A stretch of DNA of 36,380 nt from Candidatus Micrarchaeia archaeon (GCA_041650355.1 JBAZLI010000002.1:1-36380); one strand, 5' to 3'. Positions 14,299-23,091 are shown, counted from the stretch's first letter. Numbers and translations are program-made. The notes: generated by a model not told the origin, from the letters alone.

Positions 14299-15333
14299 AT
14301 GCAGGAAGCGCGGTTCTATAAAAAGAATCCGGACAAATCCGCCAATTGTTTCCTATGCAATCGCCTATGCAGGATTCCAGAAACCGGAAAGGGATTCTGC
14401 GGGGTGCGCAAGAACGTGAACGGGACGCTCTACTCGCTGAATTACGGGAAAGCTATAGCAGTTGCGATGGACCCGATTGAGAAAAAGCCGTTCTACCATT
14501 TCATGCCCGGCTCGCGGGCGCTTTCATTCGCCACAGTCGGATGCAATTTCAGGTGCCTCTATTGCCAGAACTGGGACATAAGCCAGCAGAGGGACAGCAT
14601 TGCCGGCGAAGACATCCCTCCGGAGAAAATGGTAAAGCTGGCCGAGCGCGAGAACGCGGACGGAATTGCGTACACTTACACCGAGCCCACAATATTCATG
14701 GAATACGCATTGGATACTGCGAGGCTTGCAAAACCCAAGGGACTGTACAATGTTTTCGTAACGAACGGATACATGAGCGCCGAAGCGGTAAAGAAGATGA
14801 AGCCGCTCATAGACGCTTCGCGCATCGATTTGAAAGGCTTCAACCAGAAGATTTACACCGAAGTTGTGGGGAACGCGAGGCTCGAGGCGGTGCTGGAAAG
14901 CATAAAATCCCTGCACAAAATAATGCACGTCGAGATAATCAACCTCGTGATTCCTGGCATGAACGACAGCGGAGATGAGCTGCGGGCGCTTTCCAAGTGG
15001 ATTCATGACTTGGACAAGAACATACCGTTGCATTTCATAGGGTTTTACCCTTCGTACAAGATGATGAATGTTCCTTCAACGCCGCTGGAAACCCTGAGAA
15101 CAGCGAGGAAGCTGGCGCTCGAGGAAGGATTGCGCTACGTTTACACCGGGAACAGGAGCGACCCCGGGAGCGAGAGCACGTTCTGCTACAACTGCAGGGC
15201 ATTGCTCGTAAGGAGATTCGGATTCGCGGCATCGGAAATTCGGATTGCGAAAGGCGGCAAATGCCCGGATTGCGGCAAAAAGCAGTATTTCGTAACGGAT
15301 TTAAAGAAATACAGGCAAAGGAAGAAAGGATAG
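14299..15333 (+). CDS. amrS: AmmeMemoRadiSam system radical SAM enzyme
   Basis: The 344-residue protein has the radical SAM motif C-N-F-R-C-L-Y-C (Cys82, 86, 89) and, ahead of it, a Cys-rich segment (C17, C20, C24, C34) with G-K-G-F-C-G-V-R as in AmrS proteins. The C-terminal C-Y-N-C and C-P-D-C pairs (about residues 295-330) look like a zinc ribbon. It has A-M-D-P-I-E-K-K-P-F-Y-H-F and T-Y-T-E-P-T, both usual in the family. The substrate of this widespread system is unknown. The Memo and AMMECR1 partners are not in the window. AGGTGGAG lies just upstream; it is co-transcribed with rnz. Confidence 0.88.
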   Translation: MQEARFYKKNPDKSANCFLCNRLCRIPETGKGFCGVRKNVNGTLYSLNYGKAIAVAMDPIEKKPFYHFMPGSRALSFATVGCNFRCLYCQNWDISQQRDSIAGEDIPPEKMVKLAERENADGIAYTYTEPTIFMEYALDTARLAKPKGLYNVFVTNGYMSAEAVKKMKPLIDASRIDLKGFNQKIYTEVVGNARLEAVLESIKSLHKIMHVEIINLVIPGMNDSGDELRALSKWIHDLDKNIPLHFIGFYPSYKMMNVPSTPLETLRTARKLALEEGLRYVYTGNRSDPGSESTFCYNCRALLVRRFGFAASEIRIAKGGKCPDCGKKQYFVTDLKKYRQRKKG

Positions 15334-15382
15334 ATGAATTCCGAGTGGGAAGCCTCAGCGATGGCGCGAACAGCGTGATAAG

Positions 15383-16456
15383 ATGAACATTTTCAAGAAT
15401 TTGGACTCCTCGCAAATCCAATCCGTGTTCAGGAACGAGTCCGTGTTTTCCCCGGATTACATGCCAGCGGAAATCCTGCACAGGGAAATTGAGATACGGG
15501 AAGCAGCGCTCAACCTCGCGCCCATAATGAAGCAGAAGCGCGCGTCGAGCATGGTTTTCTTCGGCCCCCCTGGGACGGGAAAAACCACGGTAGCAAGGCA
15601 CATACTCGCGCAGCTCAAGGAAGCCACCGGGCGGGCCAGGGGTGTTTACATAAACTGCTGGGAGCAGGGCTACAGATATGCGATACTCGGCGAACTGCTC
15701 GCCGCATTCGATTACCCTGTTTCGAGAAGGGGCAGGAGCGCGGATGAGTTGCTCTCCTATGCCGTGGAGATGCTGAAAAAGGACGGGAAAACCCCGCTGG
15801 TGGTGCTCGACGAAGTGGACATGCTCCCTGTAGAGGAGAGGGACGGCATCCTCTACGATCTGCTCAGGATGAAGGAGAATTTCGGGATAGACGCGGCCGT
15901 GATAGCGCTGGTGAACAAGGAAATCTTCGTCTCGAAGCTCGACAGGAGGATAAGGAGCTCCCTTCTCCAATCCGTAATCACGTTCAACCCGTACTCGCCG
16001 AAGCAGCTCAGGGACATACTTTACGAGCGCGCGAAACTCGGATTCGTTCCGGGCGCCTGCGAGGAGGATGCGATAGGGCTGTGCGTGGGCTTCGCGGCAA
16101 GGAACGGCGGAGATGCGCGGCTGGGCATAAACGCGCTCTGGCTCGCAGGCAAGGAAGCCGACAAGGAAGGTTCCGGCAGGGTGCTTCCGGCCCACGCGGA
16201 AAAGGTGAAAGCCGCGGCGCAGGAGCTCATGCGGAAAGAAGCCGAGCAGAATCTCTCCTCGGAGGAGAAGAAGGTGCTCGAGGAAATAAGGAAGGCCGGC
16301 CGCATACAGAGCGGGGAGCTTTATTCAAGGCTCAAGCTCAACGAGCGCTCGGTCCGCAACTACCTGTCCAAGCTCGAGGAACTCGGCTTCGTGGAGACTG
16401 TGGAGATACGCTCGAAGGACGGGAACACGCGCATCCTAATGCCCGTAAAGCGATGA
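15383..16456 (+). CDS. cdc6: Orc1/Cdc6 replication initiator, paralogue 2
   Basis: The 357-residue AAA+ protein shares the family start R-N-E-S-V-F-S-P-D-Y-M-P, Walker A G-P-P-G-T-G-K-T (about 64-71), Walker B V-V-L-D-E-V-D (about 135), sensor 1 at A-L-V-N-K and sensor 2 at N-G-G-D-A-R-L-G. The C-terminal winged helix is shorter than in paralogue 1 (Y-S-R-L-K-L-N-E-R-S-V-R-N-Y-L recognition helix). Divergence between the two suggests different DNA sites or a regulatory role. The gene starts 49 bp after amrS and could be part of the same transcript. It is 5.3 kb from the other cdc6. Confidence 0.92.
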   Translation: MNIFKNLDSSQIQSVFRNESVFSPDYMPAEILHREIEIREAALNLAPIMKQKRASSMVFFGPPGTGKTTVARHILAQLKEATGRARGVYINCWEQGYRYAILGELLAAFDYPVSRRGRSADELLSYAVEMLKKDGKTPLVVLDEVDMLPVEERDGILYDLLRMKENFGIDAAVIALVNKEIFVSKLDRRIRSSLLQSVITFNPYSPKQLRDILYERAKLGFVPGACEEDAIGLCVGFAARNGGDARLGINALWLAGKEADKEGSGRVLPAHAEKVKAAAQELMRKEAEQNLSSEEKKVLEEIRKAGRIQSGELYSRLKLNERSVRNYLSKLEELGFVETVEIRSKDGNTRILMPVKR

Positions 16457-16486
16457 GGTTAAATTTCTTGGGTTAGAGTGTTGCCT

Positions 16487-16987
16487 ATGGCAGGAATCTA
16501 CATAAAGCCTTCAGGAAAAGCGTATTATTTCTTTTTCTCGGCAGCGTTCGCGGTCCTGTGCGCCCTGGCGTTCCTTCTTTCAGGGCAGCTCCAGTTCGAC
16601 CCTCTGCTCCCTGCCGCGGCGCTCGCGGCGTCGCTTGCGATAGCGTGCGCGATAACCTACTCCTATTTCCAATATTTCTACATACATGTAGAAGATGAGA
16701 TCGTGACCGTGCGCGAGGGCGCGGTTTCCAGCAAGATGGTCGTGATACCGTTCAGCAAGATAAGCGGCGTGGAGAGCAGGAGGAACCCGCTGGACTCGCT
16801 TTTCGGGCTTGGGACGCTGGTGATAGACACCATCGGCTCCGCAGGAGTGGAGGTGGAGTTCAGGAACGTGCCCCAGGAAAGCGTCGATTCCTTCATGGAC
16901 ATTTTCCGCAGGCACAAGGACGCAGGAGCCGCACGCCCGGGAAGCCCGCAAAAAGGCGAGGCGAAGCCAGAGCGCGACACGTGGTGA
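16487..16987 (+). CDS. bPH2 (bacterial PH domain 2) membrane protein
   Basis: The 166-residue protein has two transmembrane helices (about residues 14-32 and 38-62) followed by a bPH2-like domain: Y-I-H-V-E-D-E-I-V-T-V-R-E-G, then V-I-P-F-S-K-I-S-G-V-E-S-R-R-N-P-L-D-S-L-F-G-L-G-T-L, and a late strand and helix. YdbS/YdbT-type proteins share this plan; their role is unclear. TTAAATTT (16459-16466) is about 24 bp from the ATG, so the mRNA may be leaderless. The coding end overlaps the endonuclease-subunit start by seven bases. Confidence 0.78.
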   Translation: MAGIYIKPSGKAYYFFFSAAFAVLCALAFLLSGQLQFDPLLPAAALAASLAIACAITYSYFQYFYIHVEDEIVTVREGAVSSKMVVIPFSKISGVESRRNPLDSLFGLGTLVIDTIGSAGVEVEFRNVPQESVDSFMDIFRRHKDAGAARPGSPQKGEAKPERDTW

Positions 16988-17472
16988 TTTTTCTGGAGCC
17001 GGTCAGAATAGACGAAAAAAAGGCAGAGCTGCTTTTCCGCAGGCAGGGCATGGGAGTAGAGATCAGCGGGAAGATTGAAATCCACCCGCTGGAAGCGGTT
17101 TACCTCATGGAACGCGGAAAGCTCGAACTCGAGAACGAAACCATCCAGTCCCTGATGGAAAAGGCGAAGAAGGAAGACCCGCTCGCAGAAGAGAAATACG
17201 CGGTTTTCAGGCACATGAGGAAAAGCGGCTACATAGCGCGGCTCCCATTCACCAGCGAGCCCTGGATTCGCATCTATCGGAAGGGCTTCAGGCCAGGGGA
17301 GGATCGCACACAGTGGCTCCTCAAGGTGGTCAAGCACGGATGGAAACCCGGGCTGGAAGAGATTCTTTCTGACGTGAAAAGGGCCGCGGAAGTGAGAAAA
17401 GAGCTGGTTTACGCTGTTGTTGAAAAGGAAAAACCCATGTTCCTTAAAATCGGAAGGACCGCTTTCGACTGA
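16981..17472 (+). CDS. endA: tRNA-splicing endonuclease subunit lacking the catalytic His (probable structural subunit)
   Basis: The 163-residue protein matches the tRNA-intron endonuclease family: the N-terminal helix I-H-P-L-E-A-V-Y-L-M-E-R-G-K-L-E-L (34-50), Y-A-V-F-R-H-M-R-K-S-G-Y (73-84), and the C-terminal V-R-K-E-L-V-Y-A-V-V (138-147). The family active site is Tyr, His, Lys. Tyr99 and Lys140 have counterparts, but the usual E-H-S-x-Y-L-V reads D-R-T-Q-W-L-L (108-114), so His is gone. In heterotetrameric archaeal enzymes the structural subunit has lost catalytic residues; that is the likely role here. Its GTG start overlaps the bPH2 gene by seven bases. It matters because all tRNA introns here are non-canonical. 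Confidence 0.82.
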   Translation: MVIFLEPVRIDEKKAELLFRRQGMGVEISGKIEIHPLEAVYLMERGKLELENETIQSLMEKAKKEDPLAEEKYAVFRHMRKSGYIARLPFTSEPWIRIYRKGFRPGEDRTQWLLKVVKHGWKPGLEEILSDVKRAAEVRKELVYAVVEKEKPMFLKIGRTAFD

Positions 17473-17512
17473 ACTTCCGCGCTGAATTAATGGATGATTG
17501 GTATTAGTGGCT

Positions 17513-18373
17513 CTAATTGAGCACTCTGGTTTCGAGGCTCTCAAGCACTTCCAGCTGGCCCTTCTCCTCGAGCCCGTTGTCCCTGCTCCATGAAGCGTAT
17601 TCCTTTTTCATGGCTTCCATGGACAGCGCGAGCCCGTAGGTTATGTCTTCCCTGTACGCCACTCCTGCCTTGACCATCGCCTTCAGGTTGCCCAGGAAGC
17701 CATCGACTCTCTTGCCGGTAGCCACCTTCGCGAGCGGGGCCATGTTTCCAAGCACCACTTTCTTCCTGGTCACTATGACGTCTGAAATGCTGAAGTTCCT
17801 GAGCGCGTAGCCCTGCCTGTAGAGCTTAAGGAGCTCGTCTATTACGAGATCCGTGAATCTCCTCTTCTCCCCCTCGCTCATCCTCTCCAGCGAGAAATTC
17901 TTCAGGCCGGTGCGCGGGTCCATGGACCATGCGTCCTCCTCCAGTTTCGATATCGTGTAGAAATTGCCCTGCACAGTCTTCAGGAAACCCACCACCTCGA
18001 GCACGGACGCCTTTATTTTGCCCGTGGTCTTCATGAGCTCCTTCGCTATGCTCTCGCTGGTCTTCCGTATTATGTAGGTCGTGCTGTCAACCCTGAAATA
18101 CCCGACTTCCTCGCCGTCCTTTATCCTTATCTTGTGGACCTTGTCGAGGTTGCTGTCCTTCCTGCAGGTAGCCATGGAAATGCGTATCTCCTCGCCGCCC
18201 AGCACGCTCCACTCGTACTCTATCATTATGTTGCTGCCGTGCCTCTTCACTATGCTCCTGAGCGGAACCTCCTTGGTGAACCCCGGGAGCGAGGAGTCCT
18301 CGCTCTTCTCGAACTTGGGCAACTGGACCTGGTGCACTTCGTTCGTCGGGTTGCTGTAATCCTGATGAGCCAT
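17513..18373 (-). CDS. Uncharacterised protein with a degenerate protein-kinase-like core (pseudokinase candidate)
   Basis: The 286-residue soluble protein has a stretch that resembles the RIO/Bud32-type kinase core: L-L-K-L-Y-R-Q-G-Y-A-L-R-N-F-S-I-S-D-V-I-V (182-201) aligns by eye with L-H-x-x-G-x-x-H-G-D-L-x-x-x-N, but the catalytic His-Gly-Asp is Leu-Arg-Asn and the Asn is Asp. V-V-L-G-N-M-A-P-L-A-K (206-216) sits where a D-F-G loop would be. So ATP phosphotransfer is unlikely. AGGTG is six bases before the ATG, and TTTATATAAC (18437-18446) is the TATA box. It runs in the same direction as PolB but has its own promoter. The kinase relation is a pattern match, not a proven homology. Confidence 0.6.
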   Translation of the reverse strand: MAHQDYSNPTNEVHQVQLPKFEKSEDSSLPGFTKEVPLRSIVKRHGSNIMIEYEWSVLGGEEIRISMATCRKDSNLDKVHKIRIKDGEEVGYFRVDSTTYIIRKTSESIAKELMKTTGKIKASVLEVVGFLKTVQGNFYTISKLEEDAWSMDPRTGLKNFSLERMSEGEKRRFTDLVIDELLKLYRQGYALRNFSISDVIVTRKKVVLGNMAPLAKVATGKRVDGFLGNLKAMVKAGVAYREDITYGLALSMEAMKKEYASWSRDNGLEEKGQLEVLESLETRVLN

Positions 18374-18493
18374 TATTTACACCTTAAAACATTAATACTA
18401 ACACTAACCTCCTTGATTTTATTATGCTAAAACGGGTTTATATAACTATGTCTCACAACCAAAGGACACTCTCGGCAGGGTTCCCCAAACTGG

Positions 18494-20887
18494 CTATTCG
18501 AAGAAGCTGGATATGCTTCTCTGCTTCCCCTTGTTCTTCATCTCGTCCTCGTCGTAGCCCAGCTCCTTGAGTATCTTCATCACCGCAGGAAGCACCTGGT
18601 TGTTTATGTAATAATCCGGGTCGTAATCCTTCGCGTGCTCCGCAATCTCGGCTTTCTCGGATATGCTGCCCCCTCTCTTGGTTATCACGTACGCCACCAT
18701 ACTGCCCTTTTCCAGCGGGACGCCCCTTGCAATCGCCTTCTTCGCGGCCATAAGCTCCGGGCTCACGATATCATAATCCCTGGGATGCTTGGTCAGCTGG
18801 GTGTATATGGTCAAGTCCGCCATTGGAACATCCCCTTTTTTCAGCCTTTCCACGGTCTCCTTCACTATCGCGGCCGCCTTTTCCTTGCTCCCCTCCCTGA
18901 GTATCGCCTCGAGGACCCTGTACTGGGTGTCCTTCGCGACCCTGCTCCAGTCCCTGCGCACGAGCTCGAAGCCCCTTATCTTTATGCTCCCATCCTCGGC
19001 GAGCATCGCGTACTTCTTCTTCGCGCCCTTCTCCTCCTGCTTCTTCGAGACGAACACCCCCCGCGAGTAGAAGTTCTCGAGCTCGAGCTCCATCTTCTCC
19101 GGTAAATTTTCATTCACCTGCCTGAGGAACGCGAGCGCGTCTTCCTTTGTCCTGTCCCCGAGAAGCAGGAAAACCGAATCAGTGTCTATGTACAGCACCC
19201 GGAATCCGCGCTCCTCGGCCATGCGTTCGGTCTCGAGAATGTGCTGCCTCCCCCACGCGGTGACGCTCTCAGCACATTGGCGGTTGTACCAGCGCGAGCG
19301 CGCATACCCCAAATAGCCGTAGAACGAGTTCGCGAGTATCTTGAGCGCGTGGCTCCTCGCGTACGTTTTTTTGTACACCTCGCTCTTCTTATCCAGCTTC
19401 TTGAGGCTGTTCTTTATCCCTCCGCGCAGTTCCAGCAGGCGTTCGAGCGTCGCGGGTATCAGGCCTTTTGGCTTTTTGAGGAATCTCGCTCCGGTAGGCG
19501 ATACATGGACCTCGCTATCAGAGCCGTCCTTCACGAGCCGGGTAGGATCTATATTGTAAGATATTATTATCGAGGGGTACAGGCCGCGGAAATCGAAAAC
19601 GGCGATGTTCTCGTATATCCCGGGCGCGGGAAGCTTCACGAAAGCGCCCTCTATCGGGTTCTTCTGCCTTTCCATCGCCTCGGACTCGCTCGGCTTCGAA
19701 GGGACCATCTCGTTCCTGAGCACGGATTCCTGCATCAGGAAGCTTTCCACGAGCTGGCCGCTCGTAGCTAAGCTCGTGTCGAAAAGCGGCATGCGCGTGA
19801 GCTTGCTCAATTCCATCAGGAGCGGGAGCACGTTCTCCCCGAGCTCCAGCGTCACTTCCGAGTCCCCAAGAGAATATTCAGCGAGTTCGTCCAGCTCGTT
19901 CTTGTCCCACACGTCCCATATCTCCAGCCTTTTCACCATCTTCTTTTTCTTCCCGGTAACCTCGGCGTATATCTTTTCCAGCGTGAACTCCTGGGCCTTT
20001 ATCAGCCCTATGAACCCGAAGAAGCGTATGGCCGGGTACAAATCTATGTGCATCCTTCCCCCTATTTTCGCCCCGTTAATCATCCCTTTCCTCAAGGGCT
20101 TGAATCCCCTCCGGTCGCGCCCCACAATGAACTGGGTTTTGAGCGCACTGGCTCTCGCCTGCAGGTACGGCAGGTCGAAATTCGCCGAGTTGTACCCGTA
20201 GAGTATGTCCGGGTCAATTTGCGCGAGCGTCTTCACGAATCCGTCTATCATCCCCTTCTCATCAGCCGTCACGTGCACGAAATCATGCCCGGCTTTTTTG
20301 TAGGTGATGACGCCTTTTTCCCCTTCATCGGATGCGTAGCTCACCATTATCGCCGGATCTTTTTTCTCGCGCGGGGCTCCCAGCGGATTGTAGGTTTCTA
20401 TGTCGAAAGCCATCTTCTTCAGGCGCACTTTGGCCTCGAGCTTCTCGTCCTCGTGGATTTCCAGAAACTTCTTTATCTCATGGCCTTCGCGCTCGTACTC
20501 CAGCACTGCGAAAGGCGTGATGTTGAAGTCCAGCATGAACCTGCGCGCGTAGTGGATTCCGTGCTCAAAGCACCTGAACGGTATCACGTCCCTCAGCACA
20601 ACAACATCCGAGGGCTTGTTGCAGTAAACCTTGAGCATCTCTTTTGCTTCGCCCGCGACTATTTTCTCCACAACTTCGACTTTCTTCACGCTCACCAGGT
20701 CCGGGCCTTTTTTCACCGCGAGCTTCGCTATATCCTCTTTCTTCTCAACTGCATCTGTGTAAAAGTAAGGGTCGTAGGGGTAGAGCAGCCTGCACACGCG
20801 TTTCCCTTTCACGAGCAGCCTTGCATAAGTCCTGCCGTTGCGGTAAACGTAATCAGCGTCGAGAAAAATCGCCTTCCTCCTAATCAT
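18494..20887 (-). CDS. polB: DNA polymerase, family B
   Basis: The 797-residue protein is a full family-B replicase. Exo I is F-D-I-E-T-Y (Asp162, Glu164), Exo II Y-N-S-A-N-F-D (232-238), and Exo III Y-S-L-G-D (338-342). Polymerase motif A is D-F-R-G-L-Y-P-S-I (432-440), motif B K-I-L-A-N-S-F-Y-G (516-524), and motif C Y-I-D-T-D-S (567-572). The C-terminal Q-R-S-I-S-S-F-F (789-796) is a PIP box for the PCNA clamp. The gene is not split, unlike in Nanoarchaeum. ATTTAAAAAA (20909-20918) lies 27 bp upstream of the ATG, so the mRNA is probably leaderless. Confidence 0.96.
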   Translation of the reverse strand: MIRRKAIFLDADYVYRNGRTYARLLVKGKRVCRLLYPYDPYFYTDAVEKKEDIAKLAVKKGPDLVSVKKVEVVEKIVAGEAKEMLKVYCNKPSDVVVLRDVIPFRCFEHGIHYARRFMLDFNITPFAVLEYEREGHEIKKFLEIHEDEKLEAKVRLKKMAFDIETYNPLGAPREKKDPAIMVSYASDEGEKGVITYKKAGHDFVHVTADEKGMIDGFVKTLAQIDPDILYGYNSANFDLPYLQARASALKTQFIVGRDRRGFKPLRKGMINGAKIGGRMHIDLYPAIRFFGFIGLIKAQEFTLEKIYAEVTGKKKKMVKRLEIWDVWDKNELDELAEYSLGDSEVTLELGENVLPLLMELSKLTRMPLFDTSLATSGQLVESFLMQESVLRNEMVPSKPSESEAMERQKNPIEGAFVKLPAPGIYENIAVFDFRGLYPSIIISYNIDPTRLVKDGSDSEVHVSPTGARFLKKPKGLIPATLERLLELRGGIKNSLKKLDKKSEVYKKTYARSHALKILANSFYGYLGYARSRWYNRQCAESVTAWGRQHILETERMAEERGFRVLYIDTDSVFLLLGDRTKEDALAFLRQVNENLPEKMELELENFYSRGVFVSKKQEEKGAKKKYAMLAEDGSIKIRGFELVRRDWSRVAKDTQYRVLEAILREGSKEKAAAIVKETVERLKKGDVPMADLTIYTQLTKHPRDYDIVSPELMAAKKAIARGVPLEKGSMVAYVITKRGGSISEKAEIAEHAKDYDPDYYINNQVLPAVMKILKELGYDEDEMKNKGKQRSISSFFE

Positions 20888-20963
20888 GATAATGGATTAG
20901 CCGGCAAGATTTAAAAAATGGAAAATTCCCGGCATACGCGCGCCCACGCACCGGCTCCAAGTG

Positions 20964-21701
20964 CTACTTCCTTGCCCTGAGCGCGTTCTCCTTTTCTATG
21001 AGCTCATCCACCACGTCCATCGGGATGAAGCGCCTTCCAGCGATTTTGGTGTGCGGAATCCGGTTCCTGTCCAGCCGTCTTTCGAACGCGTTCCTCTTTA
21101 TCCCTATTCCGGCCTTGGAGAGCCTGTGTATCGCCTGTGTAACGGTATAGTAACTTTGGGCCACGTGGGTCAAAGCGTCAACCGCATCCCTGGGCACCAG
21201 CCTCTTCGTCCCGATTTTCACCGATGGTATGGAGCGCTTCTCTATCCTTCCTATGAATGCACGGTAATTTATTTTCGAATTGAACTTCTTGTAGGTCTCG
21301 AACGCGTCCCTTATGGAGTAGAATTCGTCCCTCAGGTTCATCATGGTGTTGAGCGCGTCTATCGGTATATATCTCTTCTTCCCCACTTTCATGGAAGTCA
21401 CGGTGCCCCTTTCCACCCTGCCTCCGAACGCCCTGAAAGATATGCCGAATCCGTTCTGCCTCAGGAGGGAATATGCGTTCTGTATGGTGTAGAGCCCTTT
21501 CTTCTCGAGCGCGTCGTCGCTCAGCTCTTTTTTCTGGTAAAGCGCCTGCGCTTCGTTGAAAACGTTGGCCAATGAAGATGACAGCGAGTTCTGCCTAGAG
21601 TTGTAACTGTTCTCTATCCTGTCAAGATTTATGCTCTTGAGCTTGTCGACGTATTCGTCATCCATTTTCCGTTCAATTATGATTCGTTTTCCCCTGGGCA
21701 T
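20964..21701 (-). CDS. Protein with three tandem excisionase/MerR-like DNA-binding repeats
   Basis: The 245-residue protein has a basic N-terminus (P-R-G-K-R-I-I-I-E-R-K), a short helical linker, and three ~55-residue repeats at about 71-121, 128-177 and 185-234. Each has the same order: Y-(T/S)-(I/V)-x-x-A, a helix, then a-F-x-x-R-(V/L/I)-(E/D)-(R/K)-x-x-(I/V)-x-x-x-K-(I/V)-x-x-(K/R)-R-(Y/L/F)-(I/V)-P-x-D-(A/V). This is the plan of excisionase/MerR-type winged helices, where the R-x-I-P strand pair forms the wing. Three in one chain could read about 30 bp. GGTGGTG precedes the ATG; the TATA box is at 21759-21769. Function unknown; no integrase is nearby. Confidence 0.7.
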   Translation of the reverse strand: MPRGKRIIIERKMDDEYVDKLKSINLDRIENSYNSRQNSLSSSLANVFNEAQALYQKKELSDDALEKKGLYTIQNAYSLLRQNGFGISFRAFGGRVERGTVTSMKVGKKRYIPIDALNTMMNLRDEFYSIRDAFETYKKFNSKINYRAFIGRIEKRSIPSVKIGTKRLVPRDAVDALTHVAQSYYTVTQAIHRLSKAGIGIKRNAFERRLDRNRIPHTKIAGRRFIPMDVVDELIEKENALRARK

Positions 21702-21773
21702 AGCACCACCAGCTTTCCACAATTTTACACCATGTCTGATATTATATTTCTTATAATACATTTATAATTGTTC

Positions 21774-23036
21774 TCATGGTTCGCCGAGTTTTTCACGAAT
21801 GAATTTTATGGCTGCGAGCAGAATTATCACTCCTGCACCGGCTGCTATTATATACATCGGGTCCACGGTTATCCCGGTGGGGCTCGTGCCGTTGCCTCCG
21901 CCCGTGCTCTGGTTGCCCTGCATCGTTTCATTTATGAACTCCACGGAGATGAAGCCCTTCACGTTCCTTATGTTGCCTTCGTTGTCCTTAGCCTCGAAGA
22001 ACATCTCCATTATGCCGCTCTGGTCAACCCCGTCTATGGCGGCGCGGTACCAGTCCTTGGTGCGGAGATAAACGGGCACCATGTATTCCCTCCCCCCATA
22101 GGCGTACTTCATCTTCAAGCCGTCCGGAGCGAGCCCGCTGGCCCTCAGGCCCTCGTCAGCGCAGTAAAAGTCCACCTGGAGCGTCTGGTTTCCGTAGGAC
22201 GCGCTCACATCGCTTATCTTCGGCGCGTGGATATCGTACACGACGTAATACTTGGTCTGCACCGCAAGGTCCGCGTCCAGGTTCCGCTCTATTCCCCTGT
22301 ATACGGTCCTCACTCCCGGCCTAGCGGTTATGAGCTTCTTCACCGTAAGATAGCCGCTTTCGTTGGTCTGGAGCACTTTCTGCCCGACCTGCGCGTCCAC
22401 CACGAGCGGCGTGTTCCTGTCATCAAGGACGAACAATTCCAGATCGTACATTCCCACTTCATAGTAGTAATCAGTGTCGTTTCTCAAATCTATCGTTTTG
22501 ACCGCCGTGCCGTCCCCGTAAGAAAGGCTCACGTTCACCGGCCCGGTTCCGAGCACGAGGCGCGCCGTTCCGTCGCTTCCCGCGACCGCTTTGGCGTCCC
22601 TGGCCCTCACTACGGCGCCCGCGAGCGCATTCCCGTTCTGGTCAACCGCCCTTATGCCCAGCATGTAGACGTCCATCGGCATCGCAATCACGTTCTCGTG
22701 GTTTCTCACGTCCACCTGCTTTTCGGCCTTCTTGTTGTCGTATGTGACAAGCACGCTGTAAGTGCAGTCCACGCGCTCCTGCACGACCTCCTGGTTCTTG
22801 AGTATGAACGCGGCTTTCCCGCTTGAATCCGTAAGCTTTGGCGCGGTTGTCGCGTAGCCCTTCCCGGTGGTCCTGTCAATCTGGTAGGTTATTTGCACGC
22901 TCGCGTTTTCTATGGGCCTGAGCTTCCCGTCGAGCGCCTGTATCACCGCGCTCTCTTCGTAGCCCGGAACGCAGTCTATCGCGAACAAAACAGATGAAGC
23001 GAGGATGAATGCGAGGAGGATGGTGGTTTTTCCCAT
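21774..23036 (-). CDS. Secreted, C-terminally anchored surface protein with beta-sandwich repeats
   Basis: The 420-residue protein has a signal peptide (M-G-K-T-T-I-L-L-A-F-I-L-A-S-S-V-L-F-A) and a C-terminal transmembrane helix (about 392-408) followed by K-F-I-R-E-K. Between are several beta-rich modules, at least two of the carboxypeptidase-regulatory/Ig type (I-R-A-V-D-Q-N-G-N-A-L-A-G-A-V-V with G-S-D-G-T-A; V-L-D-D-R-N-T-P-L-V-V with N-E-S-G-Y-L). A Gly/Asn/Thr-rich stalk precedes the membrane. Several N-x-S/T sites could be glycosylated. TATA box at 23063-23073. Likely part of the cell envelope; ligand unknown. Confidence 0.75.
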   Translation of the reverse strand: MGKTTILLAFILASSVLFAIDCVPGYEESAVIQALDGKLRPIENASVQITYQIDRTTGKGYATTAPKLTDSSGKAAFILKNQEVVQERVDCTYSVLVTYDNKKAEKQVDVRNHENVIAMPMDVYMLGIRAVDQNGNALAGAVVRARDAKAVAGSDGTARLVLGTGPVNVSLSYGDGTAVKTIDLRNDTDYYYEVGMYDLELFVLDDRNTPLVVDAQVGQKVLQTNESGYLTVKKLITARPGVRTVYRGIERNLDADLAVQTKYYVVYDIHAPKISDVSASYGNQTLQVDFYCADEGLRASGLAPDGLKMKYAYGGREYMVPVYLRTKDWYRAAIDGVDQSGIMEMFFEAKDNEGNIRNVKGFISVEFINETMQGNQSTGGGNGTSPTGITVDPMYIIAAGAGVIILLAAIKFIREKLGEP

Positions 23037-23091
23037 TTTTTCACGTTCCTATATGGGATAAAAAATTTAAATAGATTACTGGGGTTCCGTG

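Noticed and set aside
15334..15378. 14-codon frame between amrS and Orc1/Cdc6 paralogue 2
   Set aside because: Starts right after the amrS stop but has no ribosome-binding site and no notable composition; probably chance.
15035..16195. Minus-strand frame of 386 codons
   Set aside because: Antisense to amrS and the second Orc1/Cdc6, both motif-complete.
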